Shown here piece by piece: positions 1 to 7,368 of a stretch of DNA of 41,205 nt (its first letter is position 1; each line of letters opens with the position of its first letter). Origin of the DNA: Enterococcus_G camelliae (GTDB lineage: Bacteria; Bacillota; Bacilli; Lactobacillales; Enterococcaceae). The stretch lies in NCBI RefSeq assembly GCF_042685105.1, contig NZ_JBHUMO010000002.1, positions 1 to 41,205 on the forward strand. The letters run 5' to 3'. The translations under genes and the position numbers were made by a program. The notes beneath the pieces are model-generated. The model saw nothing but the letters and a program-made list of their open reading frames with translations. It made no database searches and had not been told where the DNA came from.

Positions 1-286
1 AATACTTATGATGATCTCTCGCATGCGAGTTTGTGCGATTTTCTTTATAGACTCGTGCACCTGAGACGGCAATATACTGTTCGTAATAGTTGCGTTGATA
101 GTCAGGTTGGCGCGTTTTTCCGCGTCTCAATTCGCGAGAAACAGTCGATTGACTGACTCCTAATTCGCACGCCATTTCAGCTTGTGTATAGGTGCCACAT
201 TTTGCCATTTGTTCTAATTTTCCACGTTGGATGTCAGAAAGGTGCTTAAAGTGACGCTTTTCTGTGGTATAATTGGTTTGAGTCAT
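1..286 (-). CDS. IS30-family transposase, N-terminal part
   Basis: The reading frame starts with ATG at 286 and runs off the window edge after about 95 codons. It begins MTQTNYTTEKRHFKHLSDIQ and continues with a helix-turn-helix region (TYTQAEMACELGVSQSTVSREL) typical of the DNA-binding N-terminus of IS30-family transposases. The catalytic DDE domain is not in the window. A GAAAGAGG ribosome site precedes the start. The start codon lies inside one arm of a 12-base inverted repeat (283-294 with 334-345). Confidence 0.88.
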   Translation of the reverse strand, partial: MTQTNYTTEKRHFKHLSDIQRGKLEQMAKCGTYTQAEMACELGVSQSTVSRELRRGKTRQPDYQRNYYEQYIAVSGARVYKENRTNSHARDHHKY

Positions 287-389
287 GTAGATACCTCTTT
301 CATACTTATGGTTTTGACGCTTTTAAGTATAACGTATCTACATGATTTTTTTGTTTATTTCTTTATGCATTTCATTTTACAACTTACCA
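1..389 (-). mobile_element. IS30-family insertion sequence, left copy (partial)
   Basis: The first 389 bases are the 5' part of an IS30-type element read on the minus strand. The reverse complement of 281-389 matches 41045-41153 at the other end of the window with one difference seen (G versus A in the GATAC[G/A]TTATA stretch). The match stops at base 389, which I take as the element's end. From there to the transposase start is 103 bases in both copies. The rest of the element lies outside the window. The exact terminal inverted repeat and target duplication cannot be defined without the other end. Confidence 0.85.
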
Positions 390-414
390 GAAAAAATTTT
401 TTGTGAAAAAAACA

Positions 415-443
415 TTGACAACGTTTTCAATAAAGGTTATATT
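415..443 (+). promoter_or_regulatory. Promoter with overlapping cre box for the kinase-aldolase operon
   Basis: TTGACA at 415-420 and TATATT at 438-443 are separated by exactly 17 bases, a good housekeeping promoter. TGACAACGTTTTCA at 416-429 fits the CcpA cre consensus TGWAANCGNTNWCA with one mismatch and overlaps the -35 box. This position suggests catabolite repression by blocking polymerase. The promoter starts 26 bases beyond the IS30 end. Confidence 0.7.
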
Positions 444-502
444 GATGTCAGCATTGATTCAAAAGAACTGAACAAAACCAAAAACAAAATAATCTGGTGT
501 TG

Positions 503-569
503 AAAAGAACCGTTTGTCTAGTGAGTGGGGGGACTCTATCCTCTATTCATTAGAGACGGTTCTTTTTTT
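503..569 (+). terminator. Leader terminator/attenuator before the kinase gene
   Basis: AAAAGAACCGT (503-513) pairs with ACGGTTCTTTT (556-566), and seven T residues (563-569) follow the stem start. The interior GTCTAGTGAGT and ATTCATTAGAGAC can pair further. This is a strong intrinsic terminator placed between the promoter and the first gene, 20 bases before its start, so it is likely a transcription attenuator. No RAT, T-box or known riboswitch core was recognised in the short leader. Confidence 0.65.
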
Positions 570-588
570 ATGAGAGGAGTAGAGTTCA

Positions 589-2085
589 TTGGCAAAAAAA
601 GTTTTTTTAGGACTAGATAACGGTGGGACAACAATAAAGGGTGCTCTGTATGATGCACAAGGAAACGAAATCTATTTAGCTACGCAAAAGATTGGGATGT
701 TTTCAAATGTCCCAGGGCATACTAGTCGAGATAGTGAACAATTGTGGCAAGCGAATATTAAAGTGATACAAGATATCGTCCAAAATAGTGGCGTTCAGCC
801 TGAGGATATTGTTGGTGTCGGTGTAACTGGACACGGGAATGGACTGTATTTAACAAAAAAGGACGGTTCTCCAGCATATAACGGAATTATCAGTACGGAT
901 AGCCGTGGAACGAGATATGCTGAAAAATGGATTGAAGATGGCACCTTCGATCGAGTATTGCCAAAAACGCATCAGCAAGTATGGCATGGTCAACCAACGG
1001 CGATTCTAAAATGGTTTTTGGAAAATAAACCAGAAGTTTTGACTGAAACAGATTATATTTTTATGTGCAAGGACTATGTAAAATATCGGTTGACTGGCAA
1101 TCCTTATGGGGAATTGACTGATATGACTGCCACAGGACTAATGGATGTTGAAAATAATACGTATGATCTCAATTTATTAAAAGAATATGGACTGGAGTCT
1201 CTGATTAATAAATTACCAGAAAATAAAAAAGCAACGGATATCAGTGGATACATCACTAAGGAAGTAGCAGAACTGACAGGGTTAAAAGAAGGCACACCAG
1301 TTGCAGGAGGAATGCATGATATTCATGCAATGACCCTAGCTACGGGGGCAGTCCAAGACAAAGTCATGTCGGTTATTGCTGGAACTTGGTCCATTAATCA
1401 AATTGTGCAAAATACGCCAGTCGTATCAAAGGAAATTTTTATGTGTACGTCTTTCCCACCTAATAAATATTTAGTCACAGAAGCGAGTCCGACATCCGCA
1501 AGTAATTTAGAGTGGTTCCTACAAGAGGTTCTAAAAGATGTGCAATTACCGGATGGTCAATCGATTTATGATTACAGTAATCAATGTGTACGTGAAACGA
1601 CACCGTCTGAAGAAGATGTTATTTTTCTACCGTTTCTTTATGGAAGTGAACAAAAAGCCTGCTTTTTAGGAATGAAGGCTTGGAATACACGTGCCCAATT
1701 GATTCGTTCGGTTTATGAAGGAATTGTCTTTCGTCATAAACATCACATTGATTACCTTATTCAATTCGGTGGTGTGGACATTGAGAAGATTCGCTTAGCT
1801 GGTGGTGTAGTCAATTCAAAAGAATGGTTACAAATGTTTGCTGATATTTTACAAAAACCAATTGAAGTTGTGAAAGTACAAGAATTAGGCTGTTTAGGTG
1901 CAGCGCTATGTGCAGGAGTTGCCGCGGGGGTCTATGAGGATATTGATGATGCTGTTGAACAGAGTATGCATTTAAACAAAATGGATACGTATTTACCAAA
2001 TAAAGAAAATCAAGAAATTTACAACAAAAAATACCAAAATTATCGAGAATATGAAAATATTTTGCGACCAACTTGGCATCAATAA
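589..2085 (+). CDS. FGGY-family carbohydrate kinase, LyxK-like (L-xylulose/3-keto-L-gulonate type)
   Basis: A 498-residue cytoplasmic sugar kinase, the usual FGGY length. The N-terminal ATP-phosphate motif is GLDNGGTTIKGALYD (about residues 8-22). TGHGNGLYL, GMHDIHA and GTWSINQ follow, and the C-terminal half holds EASPTSASNLEWF and FLPFLYGS, which recall E. coli LyxK more than xylulokinase or glycerol kinase. It would phosphorylate L-xylulose, 3-keto-L-gulonate or a similar ketose. The start is TTG at 589, chosen because GAGAGGAG ends nine bases upstream and the protein then begins at the normal position. An aldolase and a dehydrogenase follow closely, so the three form one operon. Substrate is uncertain; no transporter is adjacent on the visible side. 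Confidence 0.82.
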   Translation: MAKKVFLGLDNGGTTIKGALYDAQGNEIYLATQKIGMFSNVPGHTSRDSEQLWQANIKVIQDIVQNSGVQPEDIVGVGVTGHGNGLYLTKKDGSPAYNGIISTDSRGTRYAEKWIEDGTFDRVLPKTHQQVWHGQPTAILKWFLENKPEVLTETDYIFMCKDYVKYRLTGNPYGELTDMTATGLMDVENNTYDLNLLKEYGLESLINKLPENKKATDISGYITKEVAELTGLKEGTPVAGGMHDIHAMTLATGAVQDKVMSVIAGTWSINQIVQNTPVVSKEIFMCTSFPPNKYLVTEASPTSASNLEWFLQEVLKDVQLPDGQSIYDYSNQCVRETTPSEEDVIFLPFLYGSEQKACFLGMKAWNTRAQLIRSVYEGIVFRHKHHIDYLIQFGGVDIEKIRLAGGVVNSKEWLQMFADILQKPIEVVKVQELGCLGAALCAGVAAGVYEDIDDAVEQSMHLNKMDTYLPNKENQEIYNKKYQNYREYENILRPTWHQ

Positions 2086-2103
2086 AAATTGGAGGAATGA
2101 ACC

Positions 2104-2958
2104 ATGTATGAGAATTTAAACGGAATGTTGAAGAAAGCAAGAGCAGAAAAATATGCAATTCCAGCAATTGATATTACTGAAAACCATATGATTCGGACGA
2201 TTTTGGATACAGCAGAAGCAGAAGGATCTCCTATTATTTTAATGGCGTTAGAGAGTGACTTAGTCGGGAAGGGTATGGATTATATCACTTCAGTTGTAAA
2301 AGGGGTTTCCAGTCGTTATCGTGTACCAATTGCCTTGCATTTAGATCATGCGACAGATTTCGAATTAATTAAACGGGCAATCCAAAATGGGTTTAGTTCG
2401 GTTATGTATGATGGTTCAGTACTGCCATTTGAAGAAAATGTGGCCAATACAAAAAAAGTGGTTGAGTACGCACATCAATACAATGTTTCGGTAGAAGCAG
2501 AACTAGGGCACGTTGCTGGTAAAGAGCTTGGTGGGAATGAAGATGAAGCTGAAATTCAATTAACCTCGCCAGAAGAGGTGAAAAAATTTGTTGAATTGAC
2601 AAATGTTGACTGTTTGGCCGTTTCGATTGGTACTGCACATGGAATATATGAGTCATTACCAGATTTGGATATTCAAAGACTGGAAGAAATTAATGCGATC
2701 TCTAAAGTACCTTTAGTGCTACACGGAGGATCAGGAACACCAGAAGATCAATTACAAGAAGCATTCAAACATGGAATTGCCAAAATTAATTTATTTGCGG
2801 ACTTAAGAATTGCAAACCGTAAAGGATACGAAGAAGCCTTAAAAGAGAATGAACGAATCGATTGTCTACCAGCTGATCTGCACCGTTCAATTAGTAAAGT
2901 TTTGGGAGAAGCAGTGAAACACAAAATGCATATGACAGGTTCCAATGCGAAATATTAA
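2104..2958 (+). CDS. Class II ketose-bisphosphate aldolase
   Basis: A 284-residue zinc-dependent aldolase of the FbaA/GatY/KbaY family. Visible signatures are LHLDHATDF (zinc histidine, catalytic Asp region), EAELGHVAG, GTAHG and LHGGSGTP near the C-terminal half, with KINLFADLR binding the substrate phosphate. It should split a ketose bisphosphate or ketose 1-phosphate into dihydroxyacetone phosphate and an aldehyde. It starts 18 bases after the kinase stop with a GGAGG ribosome site, so it is probably co-expressed with the kinase and acts on its product or a derivative. It could equally be annotated as fructose- or tagatose-bisphosphate aldolase; the sequence alone does not settle the sugar. 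Confidence 0.85.
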   Translation: MYENLNGMLKKARAEKYAIPAIDITENHMIRTILDTAEAEGSPIILMALESDLVGKGMDYITSVVKGVSSRYRVPIALHLDHATDFELIKRAIQNGFSSVMYDGSVLPFEENVANTKKVVEYAHQYNVSVEAELGHVAGKELGGNEDEAEIQLTSPEEVKKFVELTNVDCLAVSIGTAHGIYESLPDLDIQRLEEINAISKVPLVLHGGSGTPEDQLQEAFKHGIAKINLFADLRIANRKGYEEALKENERIDCLPADLHRSISKVLGEAVKHKMHMTGSNAKY

Positions 2959-2984
2959 ACACATACAGTAGGGGGAGTAATTCA

Positions 2985-3986
2985 TTGAGAACTGTAGCCG
3001 TGGGAGACTTATTGATTCCAGTAGATTGGATGAAGGCACCCTTTTATCAAAATAATTCTTTTGACGTCTCTGCTATGCAGTGGCCTGTGACATCTATTGA
3101 AGAGCTACAAAAAATAAACTTATTGATTGAACAGAACGGACCGAACCAACCATTTTCAGCCAATATCGATCAGCAAATTATTGCTGCGGATCCAGAATTA
3201 TTACTTGTACACTTTTATCCAGTTAGTCAAGAGTTAATTAAAGCTTGTCCAAACTTAAAAGTGATTGGTGTTTGCAGAGGTGGCATAGAAAACGTTGATG
3301 AGAAAACCGCTAGACAATTCAATATTGAAATAGTGAATACTAGTGGTCGGAATGCTCGTGCAGTGGCTGAGTTCACAATAGGGATGATGTTTGCTACACT
3401 CCGCAACATTGGTCAAACGTTTGTCGATTTGCAGTCGAAAGCTCAATGGCGAAAGCACCCTGAACGGATTGATTCGTCTCGTGAATTTCCTTATTTAGCT
3501 TTTGGGATTGTTGGGTTCGGCCAAATAGGACAGCTAGTTGTTCAATTATTACGTGGAATAGGGGCGCAAACTATTTATGTGTACGAACCGTTTCCGCCAG
3601 AAAATCCACCAACGGGAATTGTATTTGTTGATTTGCAGACGCTTCTATCTAAGTCTGATGTGGTAAGCCTACACGCGCGTTTGACGGAAGAAACAAAGCA
3701 TCTTATTGGTGCAAAAGAGCTGGCTCTAATGAAATCAACTAGTTATTTGATTAATACGGCACGGTCGGGATTAATTGATGAAGAGGCCTTAATCAAGAGC
3801 TTGGAGCGTTGTCAACTCGCGGGAGCAGCATTGGATACTTTTGATTTAGAACCGTTACCGAAAGGACACCCTTTCCTCGCTTTGGATAATGTTGTCTGTA
3901 CACCTCACATTGCAGGTTCAACGAGAGATGCATTCCAACAAACGCCCTATAGATGGTTAGAAATTTATCAGCAATGGTTGCCATAA
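2985..3986 (+). CDS. D-isomer-specific 2-hydroxyacid dehydrogenase
   Basis: A 333-residue NAD-dependent oxidoreductase. The Rossmann motif is GIVGFGQIGQLV in the middle of the protein. The catalytic set is visible as INTARSGLIDE (Arg), ALDTFDLEPLP (Glu) and CTPHIAGST (His). It interconverts a 2-keto acid and a D-2-hydroxy acid and resembles phosphoglycerate/glyoxylate dehydrogenases. The start is TTG at 2985 behind GGGGGAG; there is no better ATG. It is the third gene of the kinase-aldolase operon and ends just before a strong terminator. Its role may be to reduce or oxidise an acid intermediate of the sugar-acid pathway; this is inference from position. Confidence 0.85.
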   Translation: MRTVAVGDLLIPVDWMKAPFYQNNSFDVSAMQWPVTSIEELQKINLLIEQNGPNQPFSANIDQQIIAADPELLLVHFYPVSQELIKACPNLKVIGVCRGGIENVDEKTARQFNIEIVNTSGRNARAVAEFTIGMMFATLRNIGQTFVDLQSKAQWRKHPERIDSSREFPYLAFGIVGFGQIGQLVVQLLRGIGAQTIYVYEPFPPENPPTGIVFVDLQTLLSKSDVVSLHARLTEETKHLIGAKELALMKSTSYLINTARSGLIDEEALIKSLERCQLAGAALDTFDLEPLPKGHPFLALDNVVCTPHIAGSTRDAFQQTPYRWLEIYQQWLP

Positions 3987-4008
3987 AGACCAATTACTGA
4001 TGAGTAAA

Positions 4009-4057
4009 AAATAAGAGCGTTGACGAAAGACATGTTCGTCAATGTTCTTATTTTTTT
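4009..4057 (+). terminator. Intrinsic terminator after the dehydrogenase operon
   Basis: The arms 4009-4027 and 4035-4053 pair along 19 positions with one mismatch around a 7-base loop, followed by a run of T. It closes the kinase-aldolase-dehydrogenase operon. Confidence 0.85.
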
Positions 4058-4167
4058 GGTAGTGTTTCTTCAAAAGACAAAAGAAAGCAAAAATATGTCC
4101 ACTTTTAAAAAGAGGGGGGACATTTTTGTTTTAAGTGAGAGTAAGTCACTACAAAGGGTCAAAGGTT

Positions 4168-4176
4168 TGCTATAAT
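4168..4176 (+). promoter_or_regulatory. Extended -10 promoter for the P-loop gene
   Basis: TGCTATAAT is a perfect extended -10 element. A clear -35 box is not visible at the expected distance, which is tolerated with an extended -10. It lies 42 bases before the next gene start. Confidence 0.5.
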
Positions 4177-4217
4177 AACAGTGTCAATAAAAAAGGAATA
4201 AAGAAAAGAGGGCGAAA

Positions 4218-4652
4218 ATGATTGTTGCATTGATAGGTGAGAGTTGTACTGGAAAGTCTACATTGGCAGATAGGTTGCAAAGGGAGAAGGGAGCAACCGT
4301 TTTTATCGGAAAAGATTACTTACGTATGGCTAAAAACGAACAGGAAGCAGCAAAATTATTTACAGAGCTTTTGGCTAAGCCAACGGATCAATTGCTTGTT
4401 TATGTGATTAGTGAGGACAGCCAATTGCACTTTTTACCGGAGCATGCGCAAAGAATTATCATTACGGCTGATTTAGCAACGAAAAAAACGCGTTTTTCCA
4501 AGCGGATGAATGGACAGTTGCCTGAACCTGTTTGTCGTATGTTGGAACGGAATCATGGGCTATTTGATAAAGAAGCAGCGCAGTTACGAATTGATACGTC
4601 CTTTCTATCAATCGAAGAGGCTGCAGAACAATTGTTACAGTTTCTTTCATAA
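4218..4652 (+). CDS. Small P-loop NTPase, nucleotide/shikimate kinase-like
   Basis: A 144-residue protein with an N-terminal Walker A motif GESCTGKST (residues 7-15) directly after a hydrophobic strand, as in adenylate and shikimate kinases. A later TKKTRFSKRMNG segment could be the lid. The protein is shorter than standard adenylate kinases. An AGAGGG ribosome site precedes ATG 4218. It is transcribed alone between two terminator-like structures and stands directly upstream of the Wadjet operon but with its own promoter. Its substrate cannot be told from sequence, and a link to the defence system is not supported beyond proximity. Confidence 0.7.
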   Translation: MIVALIGESCTGKSTLADRLQREKGATVFIGKDYLRMAKNEQEAAKLFTELLAKPTDQLLVYVISEDSQLHFLPEHAQRIIITADLATKKTRFSKRMNGQLPEPVCRMLERNHGLFDKEAAQLRIDTSFLSIEEAAEQLLQFLS

Positions 4653-4664
4653 TTATTCGAAATG

Positions 4665-4697
4665 GAAACTCTGTCAAGTGTAGGGTTTTCTTTTTTT
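4665..4697 (+). terminator. Probable terminator after the P-loop gene
   Basis: GAAACTCT (4665-4672) can pair imperfectly with AGGGTTTTC (4682-4690), and the region continues into a T-rich run to 4697. The stem is weak but correctly placed just after the stop codon. Confidence 0.45.
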
Positions 4698-4780
4698 GAA
4701 TCGGTTTCTTTTAAGAACTTGTCAAAAAAAAAGAGGGATATGATAGAATAAGGAATATTTATAACTAAAAGGAGCCAACT

Positions 4781-6250
4781 ATGGAGAGAATATTTGTCAC
4801 CAATTATTTGAATGTCGAAAATGTTGGTCGGTATCGCTTATTAATGCGTTTCCTTTATAAACGTCATCGACAAATGCAGGGGACGATTTACCGTCCTGAG
4901 TTGCTGAAGATGATGCAGCGGGAATATCCAGGAACCTACTCGGAGTTAGATTTGGATAATGATTTAGAGAATCTAGTTGCTTGGGGGAATTTGTTAAAGC
5001 AACAAGAAATGATTCGACCAAAATCAATTGAAGAGTATCGTAATAAAAATTTTCGGTATCAGATTTCTGAGGATGGGGTACTGGTGGAAGAGATGGTTTA
5101 TCAAATGACACACCGGGAACACTCTGTTCGAGGCGCTTTGAATGAACAAAGTTTTCGTCGCTTATTGGATTTATTGGAAGAATTTGTGGACAAGGAGTAT
5201 TCATTAATTGAAACCTGGACGTTCATCCGAGAAGAGTTCAAAAAAATAGGAGAAGATACATCAAATTATATTGGCTATATCACTAGCCCAGAAGTGGATA
5301 GTCGGATGAAAACAGAGGAATTTTTAATCTACAAGGACAAATTTGTTAACTATTTGCGAGAGTTTATCAGTAGTGTCCAGAGTTTATATTTTTCTTTTGT
5401 GAGAGTTATCAAAAAATTAGATCAAATCAATCAAGAACAATTAATTGAAGAAGCGTATCAAAAAGAACAAGAAATTCCGGCAATGCATGGGATGAGCCGT
5501 GAGGAGGTTGCTGAGCAAATTCAAGGAGAGTTGGCGGCTCTTGGTCATTGGTTTATTGACAGTTCAGATCGGCCGAGTGAATATGATAACTTGCTGAAGC
5601 AGACAGATCAGATGATTTCTAAAATTACTGGTTTGATTTACTACTTTAGTCAGGAAATTCATCAATATCAAAGTCGTAAAAAAGATTATCGACACTTAGC
5701 AACTTGGTTTGCTAAGGCGGATAATCTTGATCAAGCAAAAGAAATGTATGCTGCTATTTTTGGTATCGACCATACGCGGCACTATTTTGTTACCGAAACC
5801 AGTGAAGCGAGTAGTAAGCGAGAAAATAGTTGGGAATTGGCACCTGCAATTATCTCATTGAATAATCGGGGAAAAGGAAGCCGCAATGATCGCAAAGTTT
5901 CCAGTGTGCGACTTGATCGTACAGTTCAAATCGAACAAATGCAACAGTATCAACGAGAAGTACTGCAGCGACAACAGAAAATCAAGAATTATTTTCATGA
6001 GAATGTACTGGATTTTCATGAAGTTGTTGAATTGGATGCGACTTCAAGAAAAGTTTTTTTAAAGTGGATTAGTCAAGCGATTGCGACCAAACAAACCGTT
6101 GGTCAGTCGGGGAAAACGCATTATCAACAAGTGATTACGACAGAATTTGATTTTACAGTGGTCGTGTCCGTCTCTCAAGTGGAACGGATTACGGTCCCAT
6201 GTGAGGATGGTGTCTTGGAGATGCCTGCAGTTAGGATGGTGATAAATTAA
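4781..6250 (+). CDS. jetA: Wadjet type III protein JetA (TIGR02677/DUF2397-like)
   Basis: A 489-residue protein that begins the four-gene Wadjet cluster. In known systems JetA is the kleisin-like subunit that bridges the SMC-like JetC motor with JetB and helps recognise and cleave small circular DNA such as plasmids. Length and N-terminus (NVENVGRYRLLMRFLYKRH) fit the TIGR02677 family, placing this in type III. The middle is rich in predicted helices (residues about 110-300). No catalytic motif is expected. The start ATG 4781 has AAAAGGAG upstream. JetB follows after 14 bases. The family call rests mainly on gene order, lengths and the clear JetC and JetD, so it is less direct than those. Confidence 0.82.
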   Translation: MERIFVTNYLNVENVGRYRLLMRFLYKRHRQMQGTIYRPELLKMMQREYPGTYSELDLDNDLENLVAWGNLLKQQEMIRPKSIEEYRNKNFRYQISEDGVLVEEMVYQMTHREHSVRGALNEQSFRRLLDLLEEFVDKEYSLIETWTFIREEFKKIGEDTSNYIGYITSPEVDSRMKTEEFLIYKDKFVNYLREFISSVQSLYFSFVRVIKKLDQINQEQLIEEAYQKEQEIPAMHGMSREEVAEQIQGELAALGHWFIDSSDRPSEYDNLLKQTDQMISKITGLIYYFSQEIHQYQSRKKDYRHLATWFAKADNLDQAKEMYAAIFGIDHTRHYFVTETSEASSKRENSWELAPAIISLNNRGKGSRNDRKVSSVRLDRTVQIEQMQQYQREVLQRQQKIKNYFHENVLDFHEVVELDATSRKVFLKWISQAIATKQTVGQSGKTHYQQVITTEFDFTVVVSVSQVERITVPCEDGVLEMPAVRMVIN

Positions 6251-6264
6251 TGGAGGGCGCATTA

Positions 6265-7368
6265 ATGAGTCAGGCTTTACAGCTGTTATTTGAACATTTT
6301 TGGATTATTCGAGAAGATTCTCCAGAAGAATACCAGTTTCTTCGACGGTATCAAGCACCATTGAAAAAAGAATTGCGGCAACGGTTTGGGATGAATTTGA
6401 TTATTCGTCCACATTATATTCAATTATTAAAACGGCCGCACCGTCTTGCACCATGGATGGGGGAAATTGGCTTTCAGGAAACAACAGATTATGTCTTGTT
6501 TTGTTTAGCGATGGCCTTTATTGAAGACTTGGAGGCTGAAACACCGTTTATGTTGGATGAACTGATTCGCAGTTTGGATTTGTTAACGCCAAATGAAGTG
6601 GTGTTAGATTGGACGAACTATAATCAACGGAAAGGCTTGGTACGAGTCCTAAAAAAACTTATTTCCTTACGATTAATTGAGACGATTCAAGGCGATACGA
6701 GTTATTTTGAGCAGTCGGAACAAAACCAAGAAATATTATTTACCACCACACCACAAGCCCGCTCTTTTTTAGCTAGAGCGCCGCAATCCTATTCTCAATA
6801 TGCTGAGTTTACTGATTTCTGGGAGGATTTACAGGCTAATCGGGGATTGGAAGCAAATCAGCTGATTTATCAGCGGTTGATGATGGAACCTGTCATTTTA
6901 AGAAAAGAAGAAACCGAAGAAGAGTTTAGCCGCTTGAGAAACTATGCCCGCTATATGGAAGATTTTTTAGAAGAAAATACTGAATTTCATTTTGAATTGT
7001 ATCGCGATTATGCCGCATTTACAACGGAGCGCCGTGATGGGGCCAAAGAAAGCTTTCCGAGTAGGCAAGTTGTTGATGATGTTTTAATTCAACTGGCAAC
7101 TTGCCTGAGAAGTGCAGAGCTAGCGGCTAATTTTGAAGGATTCATCGTTCTATCAATAGAAGAGTGGAATCAATTGTTGCTTGATTTACAGGAAAAGTAT
7201 CAAGCGTACTGGTCGAAAGAATTTAAAGAGATGACCCTTACACAATTGAGCCAGGCATTGTTGCGAAGAGGAGAGAGCTGGCAAGTTCTTGTGTTGGAAC
7301 AACAACAGATAAACATTTATCCGACATTTGGTCGAATGATTGCAGAAATGAGGAAAGAAAATGAATAA
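6265..7368 (+). CDS. jetB: Wadjet type III protein JetB (TIGR02678/DUF2398-like)
   Basis: A 367-residue protein, in the position and size range of JetB, the winged-helix (KITE/MukE-like) partner of the Wadjet SMC complex. DUF2398-like features include the FEHFWIIREDSPEEYQFLRR N-terminus and a long acidic-helical C-terminal half. I chose ATG 6265 because GGAGGG at 6252-6257 is seven bases upstream; an earlier ATG at 6250 overlaps the jetA stop and would put the ribosome site inside the gene. Its stop overlaps the jetC start by eight bases, implying translational coupling and a fixed stoichiometry. Confidence 0.82.
   Translation: MSQALQLLFEHFWIIREDSPEEYQFLRRYQAPLKKELRQRFGMNLIIRPHYIQLLKRPHRLAPWMGEIGFQETTDYVLFCLAMAFIEDLEAETPFMLDELIRSLDLLTPNEVVLDWTNYNQRKGLVRVLKKLISLRLIETIQGDTSYFEQSEQNQEILFTTTPQARSFLARAPQSYSQYAEFTDFWEDLQANRGLEANQLIYQRLMMEPVILRKEETEEEFSRLRNYARYMEDFLEENTEFHFELYRDYAAFTTERRDGAKESFPSRQVVDDVLIQLATCLRSAELAANFEGFIVLSIEEWNQLLLDLQEKYQAYWSKEFKEMTLTQLSQALLRRGESWQVLVLEQQQINIYPTFGRMIAEMRKENE

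Noticed and set aside
503..569. T-box or RAT antiterminator in the kinase leader
   Set aside because: The T-box core sequence is absent and no RAT-like 29-base element overlaps the terminator stem; only a plain terminator hairpin is supported.
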